Assembly (NCBI GenBank): GCA_902541365.1 | Contig: CACBQK010000007.1 | Location: 1 to 49,450 of the forward strand | Direction of reading: 5' to 3' | Source of the DNA: an uncultured SAR86 cluster bacterium | Lineage (GTDB): Bacteria; Pseudomonadota; Gammaproteobacteria; Magnimaribacterales; D2472 | Length of the DNA: 49,450 nt | Shown: positions 1-9,392 of the stretch, piece by piece | Layout: the number at the start of each line of letters is the position of its first letter | Position numbering within the stretch: the stretch's first letter is position 1 | Translations under genes and position numbers: made by a program | The notes under the pieces: generated by a model | What the model was told of the DNA's origin: nothing | What the model saw: the letters and a program-made list of their open reading frames with translations, nothing else | Databases searched by the model: none

Positions 1-611
1 GCTGTTTTAATGCCAAAAAAATCTACATTCGAACTATTCTTTAGGCCATAATCTTGATCAATGGCATAAAGAACAGTTTTATTTTTCTTGAGCCATTTAA
101 TGAATGTAATTGGTGAATTTTTATCAGCGAGAGCATTAACCCCTTTCAATCTTCCCATGCTTTGTACTTTCTGCATGAAGGGTGAGTTATGTGCTCTTTC
201 TACCCCGTAAAGCTCACAATGCATTCCGAGTATTCTTGAGTCCAGCTCTAAATGATGAGAGTGTTTAAAAATGAGAAGTTTGCCTTTGGTTGCAATAAGT
301 TTATCTAAACCAAATATTTCATATTTAATTAAAGAATTTATCTTTGAATCACTCCAAAACCACGCTTTACCAGTATCAAATATTCCACGAATCATCGACT
401 TTAGATTTTTATTAAAAAGATTTATTTTTTCCTGCTTATTCAAGTAAGGAAAAGCAGCATCAATATTTTTTCTACTAAAAATATTTCTTTTAAGGTTGGG
501 GTTTTTTAGAAAAGAAAATAAAATATTTGCTAAAACATTTTGAAAGTTTATTGGAAAAGCAACAATTAGCTTCCAAAAAAATACGCCTATCTTTTGATTG
601 ATAAATTTCAT
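1..611 (-). CDS. Lipid A biosynthesis (LpxL/HtrB-family) acyltransferase, partial at window edge
   Basis: Reverse-strand reading frame open from ATG at 611 to the window edge: MKFINQKIGVFFWKLIVAFPINFQNVLANILF...KLLIFKHSHHLELDSRILGMH, with an HX4D-type acyltransferase motif; next to waaA. Missing from the ORF track because its stop lies outside the window. Confidence 0.8.
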   Translation of the reverse strand, partial: MKFINQKIGVFFWKLIVAFPINFQNVLANILFSFLKNPNLKRNIFSRKNIDAAFPYLNKQEKINLFNKNLKSMIRGIFDTGKAWFWSDSKINSLIKYEIFGLDKLIATKGKLLIFKHSHHLELDSRILGMHCELYGVERAHNSPFMQKVQSMGRLKGVNALADKNSPITFIKWLKKNKTVLYAIDQDYGLKNSSNVDFFGIKT

Positions 612-656
612 TTAAATCCTGTTGCGCAGTTATTATACTAACCAGAGTAATAAACT

Positions 657-1901
657 ATGCTTATCTTTATCTATAATCTCATTTTTCTGGTTTTAACCCC
701 AATATTTATTATCAGGATCTTTTTCAAAGCAATTGGAGATTCAAGCTATTTAAGGAATCTAAAAAATAGATTTGGCGTCTTATCAACCTCTATGGAACCT
801 GGCCTTGAATCAATATGGTTTCATTCAGTAAGTTTAGGAGAAGTAATTTCTTCGAGTGATTTAGTTAGAAAGCTATCAAAGAATCATAAAGTCATTCTTA
901 CTACAACAACTGGAACAGGATTTAAAAAAGCAAAACAACTTTTTTTTGATAATAAGCGAGTTGATATTGCATATGCGCCATGGGATTTTTATCTTTTTAC
1001 TTTGCTCTTTCTAAATAAAGTAAAACCTAAGGCAGCTATCTTTTTTGAGACAGAAATTTGGCCAAACTCTATCCATTTATGCAAGGCACTGGAGATACCA
1101 TCTATTATTAGCAATGGAAGACTATCTAAAAAGAGTTTCAAAAAATATATGAAGTTTAATATCTTTTTTAAAAAAGTTTTCTCTAATCTTGATCTTGTCA
1201 TGGCTCAAGGAGATCAAGATAAGAATTACTATCATCAGCTTGGCTGCAAAAATATTCACGTCACAGGCTCAGTTAAATTTGACCAAGGATCTAATTTTAG
1301 TAAATCAGAATCGCTAAGTTTTAAAAAGTTTTTAGAGCACCCATATTTTCTCGCTGCATCTACCCATGAGGGAGAGGATAAAATTATTTTGGAATCTTTT
1401 AACCTGATAAAAAGAGATTTTCCATCAGTTAAGTTAGTTGTTGTGCCTCGCCACCCAGAGCGGGCAAATAAAATTAAAGCCCTTTTTCTTAATATGGGAT
1501 CAAAGTCAATTTATGAAAATGAAGAGGAGACTACATCAGATATTTTAATAGTGAAATCGCTTGGAATTCTTCCCACACTTTACGCAGATGCTCAGCTAGC
1601 TTTTGTCGGAGGAAGCTTAGTAAACAGAGGAGGCCATAATATTATTGAGCCTGCAATAGCTCAGTGCCCGTTTGTATTGGGAGAACACTATTTTAATTTT
1701 AAAAATATCGTTGAATCTTTCATAAATGCTAATGCAACACACATTGTGAGAACTCCATTGGATATATTTGAACTTTTTTGCAAAACCTATAAGAATCAAG
1801 AAGACTTTAGAGAAGGCATGATTCGTAATGCAAACACAGTTGTTGAAAAGAATATCGGAGCAACCATGCGCCAACTTTTATTGATTAGAGCTAGTTTGTA
1901 A
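657..1901 (+). CDS. waaA: 3-deoxy-D-manno-octulosonic acid transferase
   Basis: 414 aa; KdtA/WaaA motifs WFHSVSLGEV, FFETEIWPN, GSVKFD, RHPER, GGSLVNRGGHNIIEPA. Confidence 0.95.
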   Translation: MLIFIYNLIFLVLTPIFIIRIFFKAIGDSSYLRNLKNRFGVLSTSMEPGLESIWFHSVSLGEVISSSDLVRKLSKNHKVILTTTTGTGFKKAKQLFFDNKRVDIAYAPWDFYLFTLLFLNKVKPKAAIFFETEIWPNSIHLCKALEIPSIISNGRLSKKSFKKYMKFNIFFKKVFSNLDLVMAQGDQDKNYYHQLGCKNIHVTGSVKFDQGSNFSKSESLSFKKFLEHPYFLAASTHEGEDKIILESFNLIKRDFPSVKLVVVPRHPERANKIKALFLNMGSKSIYENEEETTSDILIVKSLGILPTLYADAQLAFVGGSLVNRGGHNIIEPAIAQCPFVLGEHYFNFKNIVESFINANATHIVRTPLDIFELFCKTYKNQEDFREGMIRNANTVVEKNIGATMRQLLLIRASL

Positions 1902-1902
1902 A

Positions 1903-2841
1903 TTGCAGAATAGCAAGATTAAAAAGAAAATAATTACTCTGATTGGACCAACTGCATGTAATAAAACTTCTACTGCAGTTCATTTAATAAAAAAATTTCC
2001 AATTTCAATCATAGGCGTAGACTCAGTTCAAATTTATAAAAGATTTAATATTGGATCTGCTAAGCCTCCCAAAGAGATCCTTGAAAAATACAAACATCAC
2101 TTAGTTGATAGCACTGATCCAGAAAATATTTTTTCAGTAAAAGATTTTTATGATCAGGCCTACAGAATTGTCATGCAAGCGCATTCAAATAATAGGATTC
2201 CTTTGCTAGTTGGTGGAACAATGATGTACTTCAATGCACTATTTAAGGGAATAAATGATATACCTGAAGGAAATGAAGCTATCAGGGAAGAGCTTCAGCG
2301 AGAGCTTGATAGTCGAGGAGTGGATAAACTATTTAATGAATTGAAAGAAATAGATCCAGAGTCAGCTAAAACTATAAAGGAAAATGATAAACAGAGAATA
2401 ATGAGGGCTCTAGAGGTCTTCAAAATATCAGGTAAGAAGATTTCTGATTTCAAAAAAGAAGATACTGAAAATATCTTTGAAGAATTTGAGTTTATAAATT
2501 TAGGAGTTTTTCCAAGCGATAGAGAGATTCTTCAAGCAAGGATACGAGAAAGAATAGTAGAAATGATCAACATGGGCTTAATTAGAGAAGTCCAAGAAAT
2601 AATTAAATTAGACAATATCGCAAAAAATCATCCAGCTCTTAATTCAATTAATTACAAAGAAGTAATTCAAGTAATTAATGGAGAATTAGATGCCAATGAG
2701 CTTGAGGAGAAGTGTGTCATTTCCACTAGACAATTGGTAAAAAGACAGCTTACTTGGATGAGGAGTTTTAATTTCTCAAAAACTTTTGATATCAACTCAG
2801 CTATTGAAATTGAGAAATACTTAGAAGAGCAAATTTTTTAA
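1903..2841 (+). CDS. miaA: tRNA dimethylallyltransferase
   Basis: 312 aa, TTG start; IIGVDSVQIYK, GSAKPP, VGGTMMYF, W at C-terminal region; P-loop is GPTACNKT. Confidence 0.95.
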   Translation: MQNSKIKKKIITLIGPTACNKTSTAVHLIKKFPISIIGVDSVQIYKRFNIGSAKPPKEILEKYKHHLVDSTDPENIFSVKDFYDQAYRIVMQAHSNNRIPLLVGGTMMYFNALFKGINDIPEGNEAIREELQRELDSRGVDKLFNELKEIDPESAKTIKENDKQRIMRALEVFKISGKKISDFKKEDTENIFEEFEFINLGVFPSDREILQARIRERIVEMINMGLIREVQEIIKLDNIAKNHPALNSINYKEVIQVINGELDANELEEKCVISTRQLVKRQLTWMRSFNFSKTFDINSAIEIEKYLEEQIF

Positions 2842-2904
2842 AATAATTTGTTTAATTATCTTCTTTCATCCATATATTAATGTTAAACATATATAATAAG
2901 CGTT

Positions 2905-3945
2905 ATGAATTGGGATAATCAGGATAACAAAGACCCTTGGGGCAATCGCTCCAATGGAAATGATCAAGACTTTGATGATCTTCTAAAGAGATTTTCTTCT
3001 ATCTTAGGCAGCAAGTCTGGTGGAGGAAAAGGCTCATCATCAGGCGGCGGTTTTAATTTTTCGCCTAGTAGATTTCTTGGTTATGGATTTTTTATATTAG
3101 CAGTCGTCTATCTATCTGCATCCATCTATACAGTTCAGCCTGGTGAAAGGGTAGTTATCTTAAGACTTGGTGAGTATCACAAAGAGACAACAGAAGGTCT
3201 TAACTTTATGTTATTTGGAATTGATCAAAGATTTAAAGAGGACGTAGCTCTTACGAGAAGATATTCTCAAACAGCAAATATGCTTACACAAGACGAGAAT
3301 TTAGTCGATGTTACAGTTTCAGTTCAATACAGAATAAGCAATATTAAAGACTTTGTTCTCAATGTTAGAGATCCGGAAGCAAGCCTTAGAAAGGCTACAG
3401 AGAGTGCATTGAGATTTGTTGTAGGTGATAACTCATTGGAACAAACTTTAACAGTAGGAAGAGAGAAGATAGCTCAAGATGTTGGAGACAGGCTACAAGA
3501 ATACCTTGATATTTATCAAGCTGGATTAATTGTTCAACAAGTTAACATTGAAAAAACTGATCCGCCGGTTGCTGTAAAAGCTGCTTTTGATGATGTGGTT
3601 GCTGCAAGAGAAGACAAGATTAGGCTTCAAAATGAGGCTGAAAGATATGCTCTTACTATTGTCCCTGAAGCAAGAGGTCAGGCTGAGGCAACTATTAAAG
3701 CTGCTGAAGCATATAAAGAACAAGTAATACTTACTGCTGAAGGTGAAGTTGTAAGATTTAATGAAGTTTATGATGAGTACAAAAAGAATCCTGAAGTAGT
3801 TAGAAAGAGAATCCATCTTGATGCTATGAAAAAAGTTTATTCAGATTCAACCAAAATAATGATTGATGTCAACGATGGAAGCAATATAACACTTCTTCCC
3901 TTAGGTGATATTTTGCAACAAACAAAAGATGAGGATGAGGATTAA
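2905..3945 (+). CDS. hflK: FtsH protease regulator HflK
   Basis: 346 aa; Gly-rich N-terminus, single TM, SPFH/band-7 domain, adjacent to hflC. Confidence 0.96.
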   Translation: MNWDNQDNKDPWGNRSNGNDQDFDDLLKRFSSILGSKSGGGKGSSSGGGFNFSPSRFLGYGFFILAVVYLSASIYTVQPGERVVILRLGEYHKETTEGLNFMLFGIDQRFKEDVALTRRYSQTANMLTQDENLVDVTVSVQYRISNIKDFVLNVRDPEASLRKATESALRFVVGDNSLEQTLTVGREKIAQDVGDRLQEYLDIYQAGLIVQQVNIEKTDPPVAVKAAFDDVVAAREDKIRLQNEAERYALTIVPEARGQAEATIKAAEAYKEQVILTAEGEVVRFNEVYDEYKKNPEVVRKRIHLDAMKKVYSDSTKIMIDVNDGSNITLLPLGDILQQTKDEDED

Positions 3946-3947
3946 GT

Positions 3948-4820
3948 ATGTCTTTTAAGAATTCAACAGTTTTATTTTCTCTACTTGCTGTATTAATTTT
4001 ATTTAATAGCTTTTTTATTGTTGATGAGCGTGAAAAAGCAATTGTTCTTCAATTTGGAGAAACAGTTAGAGAAGATGTAGGCGTGGGCTTCCATTTTAAA
4101 GTACCTATTATTCAGGAAGTTAAAAAGTTCGATGCTAGGCTCAGATCGCTAGATGAGGATCCAGATAGAATTCTCACAAATGAAAGTAAATATTTGTTAG
4201 TTGATTCATTTGTTAAATATAAGATTAGTAATGTTCTACTTTTTTATAAAGCTACCGGTGGAAGCTTTAATAACTTAAATAACTTGCTTGGACAAAGAAC
4301 TGAATTCGAATTAAAGAACCAGTTTGGTAAGAGAAGTGTCACTGAAGTTGTTTCGGGTGAGCGTGATGAGCTAATGAGAATAATGAGAGATAATCTAGCT
4401 GCATCTGTTGTTGACCTTGGCATTGAGGTTATTGATTTTAGGGTTAAAAGAATAGATCTTCCCCCTGAATTAAGTAATTCTGTATACGAAAGAATGAGAA
4501 CTGAAAGAAATAGACTTGCAGAGGAGTTAAGATCAGAAGGTAAAGAGCTCTCAAGAGAAATCACTGCATCTGCTGACAAAGATAGAATAATAATTCTGGC
4601 TGAAGCAAATAAGCTATCACAACAATTAAGAGGAGAGGGTGAGGCTACTGCAGCTGCAATTTATGCTGAGGCTCATAATCAGGATCCAGAATGGTATGAG
4701 TTCATTAGAACTATGGAACTTCTTCCAGATGCATTCAGCAATAAGTCAGATGTCATGTTGATCGATTCAGATCAAGAGATTCTGAAATATTTCAAAGATT
4801 CTTCCGGCGAAGAAAAGTAA
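3948..4820 (+). CDS. hflC: FtsH protease regulator HflC
   Basis: 290 aa; VDEREKAIVLQFGE, ERMRTERNRLAEELRSEGKE. Confidence 0.96.
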   Translation: MSFKNSTVLFSLLAVLILFNSFFIVDEREKAIVLQFGETVREDVGVGFHFKVPIIQEVKKFDARLRSLDEDPDRILTNESKYLLVDSFVKYKISNVLLFYKATGGSFNNLNNLLGQRTEFELKNQFGKRSVTEVVSGERDELMRIMRDNLAASVVDLGIEVIDFRVKRIDLPPELSNSVYERMRTERNRLAEELRSEGKELSREITASADKDRIIILAEANKLSQQLRGEGEATAAAIYAEAHNQDPEWYEFIRTMELLPDAFSNKSDVMLIDSDQEILKYFKDSSGEEK

Positions 4821-4821
4821 A

Positions 4822-6042
4822 ATGTCTAACAATACCCTTATCCTTGGTCTGCAATGGGGAGACGAAGGAAAAGGAAAAATTGTTGACGCCTTAAGCGAAA
4901 GCGTTTATGCAGTATGCAGATTCCAAGGTGGTCATAACGCTGGCCACACGATAAAAGTAGATGGGGTTCAAACCGTTCTTCATTTAATACCATCAGGAGT
5001 ACTTCATAAGAATGTTAAGTGCCTTATAGGAAATGGAGTAGTCCTATCTCTTGAAGCAATTAAAAAAGAAATTGAAGGATTAAAGGAATTTGGTGTTGAA
5101 ATACGTGACCGATTATATATTAGTGAAAACTGCCCATTAATTCTCCCAAGTCATATAAAGATTGATCAAGTCAGAGATAAAGATGAATTTATTGGCACAA
5201 CAGGAAGAGGCATTGGACCTGCCTATGAAGATAAGGTTGGACGCAGAGCAATAAGATTTGGTGATCTGAAAAATGAGGAGTTATTAAGAAAAAAAGTTTC
5301 AAGGTTAATTAAGATTCATAATAAATTGTTGGAGCATTTTTATGATGCAGAACCTTTTTCTGAAGAAGAAATCCTTAATAATCTTCTATCTTTTAAAAAC
5401 TTTGCTGAAGCTTTCTCAGTTAATACAACAGACTTATTAATGAATTGGTCTGAAGAGGGAAAAGAGGTTTTGTTCGAGGGTGCGCAGGGGACTTTCCTTG
5501 ATATTGATCATGGAACCTATCCTTATGTTACTTCATCAAGTACAACAATAGGTGGAGTTTCATCAGGTCTTGGAATAGGGCCAAAGCATATTAATAATGT
5601 AATTGGAATTGTTAAAGCATATGCGACAAGAGTTGGAGAAGGTCCATTTATAACTGAGCTTTTCGATGAGGATGGAGAAGAAATAGCTAAACGAGGAAAT
5701 GAATTTGGAGCAACTACAGGTAGGCCAAGAAGGTGTGGGTGGCTAGATCTTGTTGCTTTAAAAAAGGCTATTTTTATAAATTCTGTAGACAGTTTATGTA
5801 TGACCAAAGCCGATGTACTTGATACTTTTGAAAATATAAGTGTCTGCGTAGCTTATGATGACAACAACTCACCTATCTATAAGATATTCGAAGGATGGCA
5901 AGAGGATACTAGTCAATGCAGCTCTTATGATGAACTTCCACAAAAATTAAGAGATTATGTAAAATTCATTGAGGAAACTGTTGAATGCGAAGTAAGCATA
6001 ATCTCTGTTGGCCCTTCTAGAGAACAAAGCATACATTTATAA
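4822..6042 (+). CDS. purA: Adenylosuccinate synthetase
   Basis: 406 aa; GLQWGDEGKGKIVD, GRGIGPAYEDK, GATTGRPRRCGWLD. Confidence 0.97.
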   Translation: MSNNTLILGLQWGDEGKGKIVDALSESVYAVCRFQGGHNAGHTIKVDGVQTVLHLIPSGVLHKNVKCLIGNGVVLSLEAIKKEIEGLKEFGVEIRDRLYISENCPLILPSHIKIDQVRDKDEFIGTTGRGIGPAYEDKVGRRAIRFGDLKNEELLRKKVSRLIKIHNKLLEHFYDAEPFSEEEILNNLLSFKNFAEAFSVNTTDLLMNWSEEGKEVLFEGAQGTFLDIDHGTYPYVTSSSTTIGGVSSGLGIGPKHINNVIGIVKAYATRVGEGPFITELFDEDGEEIAKRGNEFGATTGRPRRCGWLDLVALKKAIFINSVDSLCMTKADVLDTFENISVCVAYDDNNSPIYKIFEGWQEDTSQCSSYDELPQKLRDYVKFIEETVECEVSIISVGPSREQSIHL

Positions 6043-6053
6043 ATTTATCTCAT

Positions 6054-6455
6054 CTAAATTTTATCTAAACTCGCATTTATAAATTTATATGATTCAGGAT
6101 TAGAGAATTTTTTTGTTAACCTTATACATTCATCAATGACAACAGTTCTTGGTGCCATTTCGTTATTCATTTCTATTATGCCAAGATACAAGATTGCTTT
6201 ATCAATAAGTTCAATTTCATTTTCTTTAATTTTCATTTTTTTTGAAATAGTTTTCTCAATAACCTCATTTTCTTTAATGAGTTCATCTAAACAAAGTTTA
6301 AATCTTTTGAAGTCAACTTTTTCAGGCCGATGTTCTTTTCTAAATTGTTCTAATATTTCTTTAGAAGAAGTTTTCTCAAATAAATGCTGATAAATTGCTT
6401 GAACTAGGACTTCTCTAGTTTTAACAGCTATTTTATGTTTCGCTAGATTTTTCAT
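6054..6455 (-). CDS. nusB: Transcription antitermination factor NusB
   Basis: 133 aa; position after ribH; AILYLGIIEM, VVIDECIRLTKKFS. Confidence 0.92.
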   Translation of the reverse strand: MKNLAKHKIAVKTREVLVQAIYQHLFEKTSSKEILEQFRKEHRPEKVDFKRFKLCLDELIKENEVIEKTISKKMKIKENEIELIDKAILYLGIIEMNNEMAPRTVVIDECIRLTKKFSNPESYKFINASLDKI

Positions 6456-6858
6456 TAATGAGAGCTATTAATGCATTGGCATTATTTGTCGTTGTAGTGA
6501 CATATCTTTTTTCAAGTTGATCTTTGTTCTCTACACAAATTACGCCATTTATTATTGATATATGAGGATAATCAAGAGCTAGTTGTCCCAGTGATCTAAA
6601 AGTTTCATTGCTGACCAAGTCATAATGTGATGTTTCACCTCTTATGATAATTCCTATAGCAAGAATTCCTTTTGTTTTAGAGGTAATCTTTGCTTTGGCT
6701 AAGGCTGGAATTTCAAGTGACCCAGGTGCTTTAAAGGATTTAATCATACAATCCTCAGATTCCAATCTTTCAAGAGCCGCATCTGTCATTTCATTAATAA
6801 AGTCTTTGTACCAGCTGGTATAGATAATTAAGATTTCATCATTTTTAGTCATTTTCAA
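6433..6858 (-). CDS. ribH: 6,7-dimethyl-8-ribityllumazine synthase
   Basis: 141 aa; FKAPGSLEIPALAK, GIIIRGETSHYDLVSNE, INGVICVENKDQ. Confidence 0.93.
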   Translation of the reverse strand: MKMTKNDEILIIYTSWYKDFINEMTDAALERLESEDCMIKSFKAPGSLEIPALAKAKITSKTKGILAIGIIIRGETSHYDLVSNETFRSLGQLALDYPHISIINGVICVENKDQLEKRYVTTTTNNANALIALINEKSSET

Positions 6859-7915
6859 AACCTACTATTTCAATGTTAAATCCAGAAATATTATTATATT
6901 GAGTTGGCGTACCTAAAACTTTTATTTTTGTGAGCCCCAGATCTCTTAAAATCTGAGATCCGGCCCCAATAACTCTTCTGCTTTTTTTAGTTAACTCTTT
7001 GCCTTCAAGTAAAGAGAGCCAATAACTGCTAGCATCTCTATGATTTATTAAAACAAACACACCAGCTTCTGATTTTGATATCTTTTCTAGAGATTTCCTA
7101 ACTGACCACTTCTTTCCAAGATCATTTATTGCTAATGTATCTTGCAGAACGCTTTGCGTCTGAACTCTGACTAATGGGGTATCTACATTTTGGATATCAC
7201 CCTTCGATAAAGAAAAATGGAAGTTTTTCTCTAGCATATCTTCCCAAATCCTTAACTCAAATTCTCCAAAGTCTGTTTTGACAGATTTTTTTTCAACCTC
7301 CTTTACAGTTGCTTCAGTTGTCAGCCTAAAATCGATTAAATCAGCAATAGTACCAATCTTTAAATTATGCTTTTTAGCGAACTCAATAAGATCATCTCTT
7401 CTTGCCATTGAGCCGTCATCATTCATGATTTCACAAATAACACCTGATGGAGAATATCCTGCAAGTTCTGCAAGATCACAAGAAGCTTCGGTGTGACCGG
7501 CTCTTGCTAGGACACCACCATCCATTGCTTGTAGAGGAAAGACATGCCCAGGTTGAGCAATGTCTTTTTTTGTTGCATCTGGATTGACAGCTGCAAGAAT
7601 AGTTGTAGCTCTGTCTTGGGCAGAAATTCCTGTAGTTATACCTTCTTTTGCTTCTATAGAGACAGTAAAAGCGGTTTTATTGCTGGATTCATTTGAATCA
7701 GTCATTTGTTTTAAGCCCAAAATAGAGCACTTTTCCTTGGTAAGCGTTAGACAAATTAAGCCTCTTCCATGCTTTGCCATAAAGTTAACAATATCTGAAT
7801 TAACCTTATCTGCTGCACAAACTAGGTCACCCTCATTCTCTCTATCTTCATCGTCGACGATAATGACCATTTTCCCCTCTTTTAGGTCATCAATGATTTC
7901 TCTTGTTGTATTCAT
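6845..7915 (-). CDS. ribB: 3,4-dihydroxy-2-butanone-4-phosphate synthase with degenerate GTP cyclohydrolase II-like C-terminal domain
   Basis: 356 aa; RibB motifs DDEDRENEGDLV, GRGLICL, GHTEASCDLA; C-terminal RibA-like region lacks the zinc-ligand segment. Confidence 0.93.
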   Translation of the reverse strand: MNTTREIIDDLKEGKMVIIVDDEDRENEGDLVCAADKVNSDIVNFMAKHGRGLICLTLTKEKCSILGLKQMTDSNESSNKTAFTVSIEAKEGITTGISAQDRATTILAAVNPDATKKDIAQPGHVFPLQAMDGGVLARAGHTEASCDLAELAGYSPSGVICEIMNDDGSMARRDDLIEFAKKHNLKIGTIADLIDFRLTTEATVKEVEKKSVKTDFGEFELRIWEDMLEKNFHFSLSKGDIQNVDTPLVRVQTQSVLQDTLAINDLGKKWSVRKSLEKISKSEAGVFVLINHRDASSYWLSLLEGKELTKKSRRVIGAGSQILRDLGLTKIKVLGTPTQYNNISGFNIEIVGFEND

Positions 7916-8916
7916 ATTCTTTTTAAATAAGTTTCTTTACTATCATCATTAATTTTAAGAGAGGATTTTAAATCAAAACCTAAGCTTTCTATAGTTTTAT
8001 TTTCAAACCAGGAAACTCCTTCATCTCCCAATGTAATATTAGACTTATATATAATTATTTCATCAACCAAATTATTTTCCAGAAAGGCCTTTACTAAATT
8101 TGGACCTGCTTCAACTAAAATTGAATTTATTTCTGTATTCGATAGCTCTGTAATTACTTTATTTAAATCAGATGAGCGGTTAATTATTACATCTCCAGTT
8201 TTGAAGAAATTTGATTCTTTATTAATTTTTTTAGAAGTTAGAAGTATTTTTTGAGGCTGATTAACTTCAAAATTAACTCTGGCATTCATCCTAGGATCAT
8301 CATTTCTGACTGTATTACCGCCAGTGAGGATTGCATCAAATCCTGCTCTTACAATTTGCACATCATCTCTTGATTGTTCAGAGGTAATCCATGTAAATGT
8401 ATTATCTTTTCTATGAGACATTCCATCTGCTGAGGAAGCAATTTTTACTGCTATGTAGGGCCTGTTATAAGTATTTTTGAAAAAGAAATGTTTATTCAGT
8501 TCAATCAATTCTTCCTCAAAAAAGCCAGATAAGACTTCAATACCATTATCTTCCAATTGCTTAATACCAGATCCAGAAACTTTTGGGTTTGGATCTTTGA
8601 TTCCGATTACAACTTTTTTAATACCAGACTTTATTATTGCATCTGTACAAGGTCCAGTTTTACCATGATGGCAGCAAGGTTCTAACGTGCAGTATAAAGT
8701 GAGCTCTCTTAATTCTGATTCGGAAATATTATTATTTTTATAAAGATCTTCAAGCGCGTTTATCTCTGCATGATTAGAGCCATATTTCATATGATGTCCC
8801 TCTGCAACTACCTCGTTGTCTTTGACTATAACGCATCCAACCATAGGATTAGGTTTAGTTAAATATTTCCCTTTATGAGCAAGATCAATTGCCCTTTTTA
8901 AAAAAATTTCATGCAT
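7912..8916 (-). CDS. ribD: Bifunctional riboflavin deaminase/reductase
   Basis: 334 aa; NPMVGCVIV, HAEINAL, TLEPCCHHGKTGPC, reductase domain KIASSADG...GGNTVRNDDP. Confidence 0.95.
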   Translation of the reverse strand: MHEIFLKRAIDLAHKGKYLTKPNPMVGCVIVKDNEVVAEGHHMKYGSNHAEINALEDLYKNNNISESELRELTLYCTLEPCCHHGKTGPCTDAIIKSGIKKVVIGIKDPNPKVSGSGIKQLEDNGIEVLSGFFEEELIELNKHFFFKNTYNRPYIAVKIASSADGMSHRKDNTFTWITSEQSRDDVQIVRAGFDAILTGGNTVRNDDPRMNARVNFEVNQPQKILLTSKKINKESNFFKTGDVIINRSSDLNKVITELSNTEINSILVEAGPNLVKAFLENNLVDEIIIYKSNITLGDEGVSWFENKTIESLGFDLKSSLKINDDSKETYLKRI

Positions 8917-9392
8917 TATTTCTTTTTAGATTTTTTCTTATCTTCTTTACTTAGCGACTTTATTTCATCTGAAAAATCACTGATATCTTGGAAATCTCTA
9001 TAGACAGAAGCAAATCTGACATATGCAACTTGATCAACATCTTTAAGAGCATTCATCATAATCTCTCCTATTTTTTCAGAGTGAATCTCTCTTTCTCCAA
9101 GCACTCTTATATCACTTAAGATCTTTGAAAAGAGGGCATCAGTTTTCTCAGCCGAAAGAGGTCTTTTTTCTAGGGCTCTTAGCATCCCTTTTTTTAACTT
9201 AGAACCATTAAACTCTTGTCGTTTCCCATCATTCTTAATAATCTTCGGAAGAGCTAGATCAGCAACCTCAAATGTTGTAAACCTTGCGTTACAAACATCG
9301 CATTTTCTTCTTCTTCTGATTTGAGAACCATCAGCAAATATTCTTGAATCAACAACTTTTGTATCTTCTGCTTGGCAAAAAGGACAATACAT
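8916..9392 (-). CDS. nrdR: Transcriptional repressor NrdR
   Basis: 158 aa; [34 protein letters not shown] zinc ribbon and ATP cone. Confidence 0.97.
   Translation of the reverse strand: MYCPFCQAEDTKVVDSRIFADGSQIRRRRKCDVCNARFTTFEVADLALPKIIKNDGKRQEFNGSKLKKGMLRALEKRPLSAEKTDALFSKILSDIRVLGEREIHSEKIGEIMMNALKDVDQVAYVRFASVYRDFQDISDFSDEIKSLSKEDKKKSKKK

Noticed and set aside
989-1201. Antisense ORF of 70 aa inside waaA
   Set aside because: Lies entirely on the opposite strand of a clear gene with no recognisable motif; the same applies to 1617-1874(-), 3526-3816(-), 4244-4579(-) and 5523-5807(-).
6034-6088. 15-nt direct repeat CATTTATAAATTTAT at 6034-6048 and 6074-6088 across the purA/nusB convergent junction
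   Set aside because: AT-only, each copy contains a short palindrome and falls in or next to coding ends; too low in complexity to claim function. Could be a weak bidirectional terminator but not supportable alone.
7560-7952. 130-aa plus-strand ORF antisense to ribB/ribD
   Set aside because: Mirror of conserved RibB coding sequence; Ser/Ile-rich composition typical of antisense frames.
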